10,338 nt of DNA from CAZNYG01 sp964577205 (GTDB lineage: Bacteria; Elusimicrobiota; Endomicrobiia; Endomicrobiales; CAIRNS01). Below are positions 6,944-10,338 of the stretch, piece by piece (position 1 is the first letter of the stretch; every line of letters begins with the position of its first letter). The DNA is taken from contig CAZNYG010000067.1 in assembly GCA_964577205.1 (NCBI GenBank), forward strand, positions 1 to 10,338, read 5' to 3'. The translations under genes were made by a program, and so were the position numbers. The notes below the pieces were generated by a model, which was not told where the DNA came from, made no database searches, and was given only the letters and a program-made list of their open reading frames with translations.

Positions 6944-6976
6944 GTAAGTGAGTAGGTGAGTGAGTGAGTAAGGAAC
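6941..6976. repeat. TGAG-based tandem repeat at the icd-ndk junction, same family as the hairpin repeats
   Basis: The run reads TGAGTAAG, TGAGTAGG, TGAG, TGAG, TGAGTAAGGAAC from 6941 to 6976. It begins on the TGA stop codon of icd and carries further stop codons in several frames. The last unit contains GAGTAAGGAAC, identical to the core at 3477-3487 and 7458-7468. Unlike those two copies there is no opposing CTTACTCAC arm nearby, so it looks like an expanded or partial copy. Slipped-strand variation in copy number is plausible. Confidence 0.72.
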
Positions 6977-6980
6977 AGAC

Positions 6981-6987
6981 AGGAGAG
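6981..6987 (+). promoter_or_regulatory. Ribosome binding site of ndk
   Basis: AGGAGAG lies 7-9 nt before the ATG at 6995. This supports that start over the TTG at 6989, which is too close to the site. Confidence 0.7.
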
Positions 6988-6994
6988 ATTGAGA

Positions 6995-7441
6995 ATGGAA
7001 CGCACTTGCGTGATAATCAAACCCGACGGCGTCGGCAAAAAGGTTATCGGAGACATCATAAAGAGATTCGAATCTGAAGCGGGCCTTCAGCTCGTCGCGA
7101 TGAGAATGCTCCGTCCTTCAAAAGGAACGATCGAAGAATTCTACGCGGTTCATAAAGGTAAACCTTTTTACGAGCCCCTGCTGAATTTCATGTCCTGCGG
7201 GCCCGTAGTGGTTACCGCCTGGAAAGGGGAGAACGCGATAGCCCGGGTAAGAAGCATCATAGGAGCCACGAATTCCAGAGAAGCGGCTCCCGGAACGGTG
7301 AGGCAGATGTACGGCACCGACAACAGGCGGAACGTTGTCCACGCGTCCGATTCTCCGGAGAACGGCCTTAAAGAGACGTCATTCTTTTTCAAGGATCCCG
7401 ACATACTCGAATACGATCACGACTGCTGGACAAACAAATAA
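6995..7441 (+). CDS. ndk: Nucleoside diphosphate kinase
   Basis: A 148-residue cytosolic kinase that transfers the gamma phosphate of ATP to other nucleoside diphosphates through a phospho-histidine. The N-terminus has CVIIKPDGV (K9). The active-site stretch RRNVVHASDSPENG (111-124) carries the catalytic H116 in the family pattern N-x-x-H-[GA]-S-D. GATNSREAAPGTVRQMYG (90-107) and the closing ETSFFF (118-123) are also typical. Length is close to the usual 140-150. The start follows from the ribosome binding site at 6981 and the family N-terminus. It sits 51 nt after icd, with only a tandem repeat and the ribosome binding site between, so it may be co-transcribed with icd. A 137-bp gap with a hairpin repeat separates it from ackA. 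Confidence 0.97.
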   Translation: MERTCVIIKPDGVGKKVIGDIIKRFESEAGLQLVAMRMLRPSKGTIEEFYAVHKGKPFYEPLLNFMSCGPVVVTAWKGENAIARVRSIIGATNSREAAPGTVRQMYGTDNRRNVVHASDSPENGLKETSFFFKDPDILEYDHDCWTNK

Positions 7442-7447
7442 TGACAA

Positions 7448-7558
7448 GTGAGTAAGAGAGTAAGGAACGACAGAAAGACGAAATGACAGTGTTCCATCGT
7501 TGACTTTCAATCTCTCGTTGCCAATTCTCAGTTTATTTTCTGTCTCTCCCTTACTCAC
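7448..7558. repeat. Hairpin repeat between ndk and ackA, GTGAGTAAG family, copy 3
   Basis: GTGAGTAAG (7448-7456) is exactly complementary to CTTACTCAC (7550-7558). After one mismatch, GAG 7458-7460 pairs with CTC 7546-7548. After an 8-nt left bulge, GACAGAAA 7469-7476 pairs with TTTCTGTC 7537-7544, giving 20 base pairs in all. The left arm contains the family core GAGTAAGGAAC (7458-7468), which is the part that includes the bulge. The element starts 6 nt after the ndk stop and ends 20 nt before the ackA start. No protein-coding pattern was recognised in the loop, and no strong promoter: TTGACT at 7500 lacks a matching -10 box. Confidence 0.75.
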
Positions 7559-7578
7559 CGGTTTTAAAAGGATCGCTC

Positions 7579-8781
7579 ATGAAAGTTCTTGTCGTCAACT
7601 GCGGCTCTTCTTCCGTAAAATACATACTTTTCGAAATGGAAGGCGAGAAAAGACTGGCCAAGGGATTGGTGGAGTGCATCGGCCTTCCTGAAGCGTATTT
7701 CAAGAACCAGATAACCGGACATGAGGAAACCAAAGCCTCGGCCCGGGTCCGCAACCACATGGAAGCGGTGGAACTGATCCTCAACGGCCTCCTTGACGGC
7801 GGCCATGGAATGATCAAGGATCCGGGCGACATCGCGGTCGTAGGTCACCGGATAGTACACGGAGGCGACAAGTTCTCCCGTTCCGTAGCGGTAAATGACG
7901 AGGTCATGGCAGGGCTGCGCGAGTGTTTCAGCATAGCTCCGCTTCACACGCCTCACCATTATGCCGGCATCGAAGCCTGCCAGAAGCTGCTTCCGGGAGT
8001 GCCTGAAGTCGTCGTTTTCGACACGGCTTTCCACCAGACGATCCCAGATTACGCTTATATTTACGGCCTGCCGTATTCCCTTTATGAAAAATTCCATATC
8101 CGCCGCTACGGTTTCCACGGCACGTCACATAAATATGTGGCGCAGCGCGCGGCTCGGTTGATGGGCCGCCCTCTTGAGGAATTGAAACTGATAACCTGCC
8201 ACCTGGGTAACGGCTCCAGCATCTGCGCGGTCAGGAACGGCAAATCTATCGACACTTCAATGGGCTTTACCCCGCTTGAAGGGCTGGTCATGGGAACGAG
8301 GTGCGGCGATATCGATCCCGCCATCATTGTCCATATCATGGCGAATGAACGGATCAATGCCGATGAACTTAACAATCTGTTGAACAAGAAAAGCGGTCTG
8401 CTGGGCATCTCGGGGTTGACGGGAGACATGCGTACAATATTAAGCGCGGCGAACAGCGGGTCTTATCGCGCGAAACTTGCTCTTGAAATATTCTGCTACC
8501 GGATCAAGAAGTACATTGCCTCGTATTTCGGGGTCATGAACGGGGCGGACGGCATCGTATTTACCGCGGGCATCGGGGAAAACTCCCCTACGATCCGGGA
8601 AAAAGCGTGTACTGACATGGAATACCTGGGTGTCCGGTTCGACCGGGAAACCAACGCAAGCGCGGGATCAGCGGAAAAGACCGTGTCCCTGCCTGACTCA
8701 AAGGTAAAAGTCATGGTCATCCCCACCAATGAAGAGCTGATGATCGCTCACGAGTCGGTCAGGGTATTGACAAATCCATAA
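7579..8781 (+). CDS. ackA: Acetate kinase
   Basis: A 400-residue cytosolic enzyme of the ASKHA fold that interconverts acetate + ATP and acetyl phosphate + ADP, allowing ATP synthesis from acetyl phosphate. The N-terminal VLVVNCGSSSVKY (3-15, N7) is the family signature. Further catalytic positions are in place: GHRIVHGG (R91), FDTAFHQT (D148), RRYGFHGTSHKY (H180), HLGNGSS (208-214), MGTRCGDIDP (R241), GGIGENS-like AGIGENSP (330-337) and TNEELMIA (E385). Length matches E. coli AckA. AAAAGGA (7566-7572) lies 6 nt before the ATG. No phosphotransacetylase gene lies next to it in this window, so its partner is presumably elsewhere. The last codons overlap the -35 box of the promoter for the downstream yceD-rpmF-plsX genes. 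Confidence 0.97.
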   Translation: MKVLVVNCGSSSVKYILFEMEGEKRLAKGLVECIGLPEAYFKNQITGHEETKASARVRNHMEAVELILNGLLDGGHGMIKDPGDIAVVGHRIVHGGDKFSRSVAVNDEVMAGLRECFSIAPLHTPHHYAGIEACQKLLPGVPEVVVFDTAFHQTIPDYAYIYGLPYSLYEKFHIRRYGFHGTSHKYVAQRAARLMGRPLEELKLITCHLGNGSSICAVRNGKSIDTSMGFTPLEGLVMGTRCGDIDPAIIVHIMANERINADELNNLLNKKSGLLGISGLTGDMRTILSAANSGSYRAKLALEIFCYRIKKYIASYFGVMNGADGIVFTAGIGENSPTIREKACTDMEYLGVRFDRETNASAGSAEKTVSLPDSKVKVMVIPTNEELMIAHESVRVLTNP

Positions 8782-8795
8782 CGATACAATATAAT
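8767..8795 (+). promoter_or_regulatory. Exact-consensus sigma70-type promoter for yceD-rpmF-plsX
   Basis: TTGACA at 8767-8772, a 17-nt spacer, and TATAAT at 8790-8795: both hexamers and the spacing match the consensus exactly. The -35 box lies inside the last ackA codons, and the stop codon is within the spacer. The transcription start would be near 8802, giving a leader of about 88 nt before the ATG at 8890. Confidence 0.85.
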
Positions 8796-8867
8796 GAAAA
8801 CCTGGTGTTCAAGAGGGCGACCACAGGAAAAACAAGAAGAAAAAATAGTCGGATTTTATATAAGCCT

Positions 8868-8879
8868 TGCTTCGAAGCA
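8868..8879. repeat. 12-nt perfect palindrome in the yceD leader
   Basis: TGCTTCGAAGCA is its own reverse complement. It sits in the predicted leader, 10 nt before the ATG at 8890. It could be an operator or a small structure near the ribosome binding region, or chance. Confidence 0.35.
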
Positions 8880-8889
8880 CCGTTGCGCT

Positions 8890-9348
8890 ATGAAAAATTT
8901 TATACTTACGCCGGCTCTGTTCGAGACAACCGACAGGGTCGAACGGATCATTGAAAACTATTCGTCCCCAGCGATTGAAGACCTGGTAAAGAAACAGCGC
9001 CTGACGATATCGTTCTCCGCGGCCAAAGCCATACAGGAGATCCTGGTGCGCGGCGCTGTTTCCGGGGAATTGACAATGGAATGCAGCCGGTGTTTGTCCG
9101 TGTTCCCATACCCGGTTTCCCTGTCGATCTGTCAATCGTACCCTCTGTCCGAAGAAACCATTGATGTCGAAGACGAAGTGCGGCAGTTACTCATCCTCAA
9201 TCTTCCCGTTAAACCCCTGTGCCGTGATCTCTGTAAAGGTATCTGTCCCGCGTGCGGCAGGAACAAGAACATCGATCATTGTGCCTGTCCCCCTGAACCG
9301 GCCGATTTCCGCTGGAGCAGCGTCGGGAATTTAATTAAGAAAGACTGA
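8890..9348 (+). CDS. yceD: YceD/DUF177 family protein, probable zinc-binding
   Basis: A 152-residue protein of the YceD (DUF177) family, regularly encoded just before rpmF and linked in the literature to 23S rRNA or ribosome-related function. The sequence has a CSRC pair (65-68), and a cysteine-rich end CRDLCKGICPACGRNKN (111-127) followed by HCAC (130-133). These are the conserved cysteines of the family's C-terminal motif, probably a metal site. The start is set at 8890 because the -10 box of the promoter at 8767-8795 overlaps the earlier in-frame ATG at 8794. A transcript from that promoter would lack that codon, and the 32 extra residues look unlike the family. No strong ribosome binding site is seen before 8890. 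The gene is separated by 34 nt from rpmF and is probably co-transcribed with it and plsX. Confidence 0.83.
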   Translation: MKNFILTPALFETTDRVERIIENYSSPAIEDLVKKQRLTISFSAAKAIQEILVRGAVSGELTMECSRCLSVFPYPVSLSICQSYPLSEETIDVEDEVRQLLILNLPVKPLCRDLCKGICPACGRNKNIDHCACPPEPADFRWSSVGNLIKKD

Positions 9349-9382
9349 GACATTCGCATTTAACCCCACACTCGGAGGAACC

Positions 9383-9604
9383 ATGCCAAATCCAAAACGT
9401 AAACATACCGGTTCAAGGCGCGACAGCCGCCGCGCGTCAAACTGGACAGTCGAAGCATCGAATTCATCGAAATGCCCTCAATGCGGCGCTCCCCGCCTCC
9501 CTCATCGCATCTGCAGTTCCTGCGGATTCTACAACGGTGAACTGGTAACGCCGAAAAAAGAAAAGAAAAAAGGAAAGGCGGAAGGCCGCGAGGAAAAGAA
9601 ATAA
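9383..9604 (+). CDS. rpmF: Large ribosomal subunit protein bL32
   Basis: A 73-residue basic protein of the 50S subunit. The N-terminus MPNPKRKHTGSRRDSRR is typical of the family. A four-cysteine zinc ribbon is present (CPQC at 31-34 and CSSC at 44-47) with the PHRICSSCGFYNG context seen in zinc-binding bL32. The usual protein ends shortly after this, at about 55-60 residues. Here there is an extra tail of about 18 residues made almost only of Lys, Glu and Gly. A strong ribosome binding site (GGAGG, 9374-9378) lies 4 nt before the ATG. The TAA stop overlaps the plsX start by one base (TAATG), so the two genes are probably translationally coupled. Confidence 0.95.
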   Translation: MPNPKRKHTGSRRDSRRASNWTVEASNSSKCPQCGAPRLPHRICSSCGFYNGELVTPKKEKKKGKAEGREEKK

Positions 9605-10338
9605 TGCGTATCGCCCTTGACGCAATGGGCGGTGATCATGCTCCTGCCGCAACCGTAGAAGGAGCGGTCGCTGCTGCTCAGGAATCTTCTCATGAAGTCA
9701 TCCTGGTCGGTAATGGAAGCCTTATTCGCGCCGAACTCGCCCGGCTCAAAGTCAAAAATCCCGCGCTGAGCGTCTGTAACGCAACTGAAACAATCGAGAT
9801 GGATGAATCGCCTGCTCAGGCCGTGCGTCAGAAGAAAGATTCTTCCCTTGCCGTGGCTGCCAATCTTGTTGCTGAGGGGAAAGCCGACGCTTTTGTCTCT
9901 GCGGGTAATTCCGGGGCGGCCATGGCATCTGCGCTTCTGTATCTCGGCCGTATTCCCGGCGTGTCCCGCCCCGCTATAGCCACGCTCTTTCCCACCATCA
10001 ACGGCGTCTGCCTGCTGCTGGACGTGGGCGCAAACGTGGACTGTAAGCCGAAACATCTGCAGCAGTTCGGTCTCATGGGCAGCATTTTCATGGAGTCGGT
10101 ATTCGGCATCAATGAGCCCCGCGTCGGCCTGCTTTCGATCGGAGAAGAGGATTCCAAAGGCAATGAGCTGACGCTGGCGGCATTCGATCTGCTTCGAAAT
10201 GCCCCTTTGAACTTTGCGGGCAACATCGAAGGCCGTGACATTTGCGCGGCGAAAAGCGATGTCGTCGTTTGCGATGGATTTGTGGGCAACATCGTCCTGA
10301 AATTCGGCGAAGGCGTCGCCGAGATGATGCTGCGCCTG
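9604..10338 (+). CDS. plsX: Phosphate acyltransferase PlsX, 5' part (runs off the window)
   Basis: The first 245 residues are visible and the frame is open to the last base. The full protein is usually about 330-350 residues. PlsX makes acyl phosphate from acyl-ACP and phosphate, supplying PlsY for the first step of phospholipid synthesis at the membrane. The N-terminus RIALDAMGGDHAP is the family signature. Also visible are VLVGNG-like ILVGNGS (34-40), the E-M-D-E-S-P segment near residues 66-71, VSAGNSGA (99-106), LLLDVGANVDCKP (118-130), LSIGEEDSKGNE (158-169), and CDGFVGNIVLK (225-235). ATG at 9604 overlaps the rpmF stop by one base. Transcription is expected from the promoter at 8767-8795. 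Genes for fatty acid synthesis (fab) would commonly follow but are outside the window. Confidence 0.97.
   Translation, partial: MRIALDAMGGDHAPAATVEGAVAAAQESSHEVILVGNGSLIRAELARLKVKNPALSVCNATETIEMDESPAQAVRQKKDSSLAVAANLVAEGKADAFVSAGNSGAAMASALLYLGRIPGVSRPAIATLFPTINGVCLLLDVGANVDCKPKHLQQFGLMGSIFMESVFGINEPRVGLLSIGEEDSKGNELTLAAFDLLRNAPLNFAGNIEGRDICAAKSDVVVCDGFVGNIVLKFGEGVAEMMLRL

Noticed and set aside
7500..7528. Promoter with TTGACT before ackA
   Set aside because: At 17 nt spacing the -10 position reads AATTCT, and nearby spacings are no better.
7500..7691. Small plus-strand open frame spanning the ndk-ackA gap
   Set aside because: It starts inside the hairpin loop, has no family resemblance, and runs into ackA in another frame.
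8794..8889. ATG at 8794 as the start of yceD
   Set aside because: This ATG overlaps the -10 box of an exact-consensus promoter and has no ribosome binding site; the first 32 residues do not resemble the family.

Overview
The window reads as ordinary bacterial chromosome. It is moderately GC-rich, very compact, and every gene lies on the + strand. All genes are bacterial families: bL32, PlsX, a YceD/DUF177 protein and lipid-linked glycan enzymes. The lipoprotein signal and glycan genes fit a cell with an elaborate envelope. The order ackA-yceD-rpmF-plsX and the short intergenic repeats remind me of uncultured phyla such as Omnitrophota. That is an impression from gene content, not a demonstrated assignment.

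Left part (1-5694), surface-glycan block. It holds the 3' end of a multi-membrane GT39/ArnT-like glycosyltransferase, a WecA/TagO/MraY-family polyprenyl-phosphate sugar-1-phosphate transferase, a UDP-galactopyranose-mutase-like FAD oxidoreductase, a GT4 glycosyltransferase, and a lipoprotein of the class A beta-lactamase-like serine hydrolase fold. Two junctions are ATGA overlaps and one is 7 bp, so the block is probably one transcription unit. It is interrupted only by an 83-bp gap holding a hairpin repeat.

Middle (5695-8781), central metabolism. A near-consensus sigma70-type promoter (TTGACA-17-TAGAAT) and a long AT-rich hairpin precede an isocitrate dehydrogenase gene. Nucleoside diphosphate kinase (ndk) and acetate kinase (ackA) follow. 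The two gaps after icd and after ndk carry members of the same short repeat seen in the glycan block, sharing the 11-mer GAGTAAGGAAC.

Right part (8767-10338), ribosome and lipid block. An exact-consensus promoter (TTGACA-17-TATAAT) sits across the end of ackA and leads into yceD (DUF177), rpmF (bL32) and plsX, which runs off the window. This is a widely conserved arrangement coupling ribosome and phospholipid synthesis.

No complete new system is visible. The signals most worth a second look are the repeat family placed at stop codons, the icd leader hairpin, the exact-consensus promoter that fixes the yceD start, and the NADP-type residues in a short isocitrate dehydrogenase. There are no tRNA, rRNA, CRISPR, IS or phage features. 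Apart from the gaps described, there is no gene-free stretch over 300 bases.
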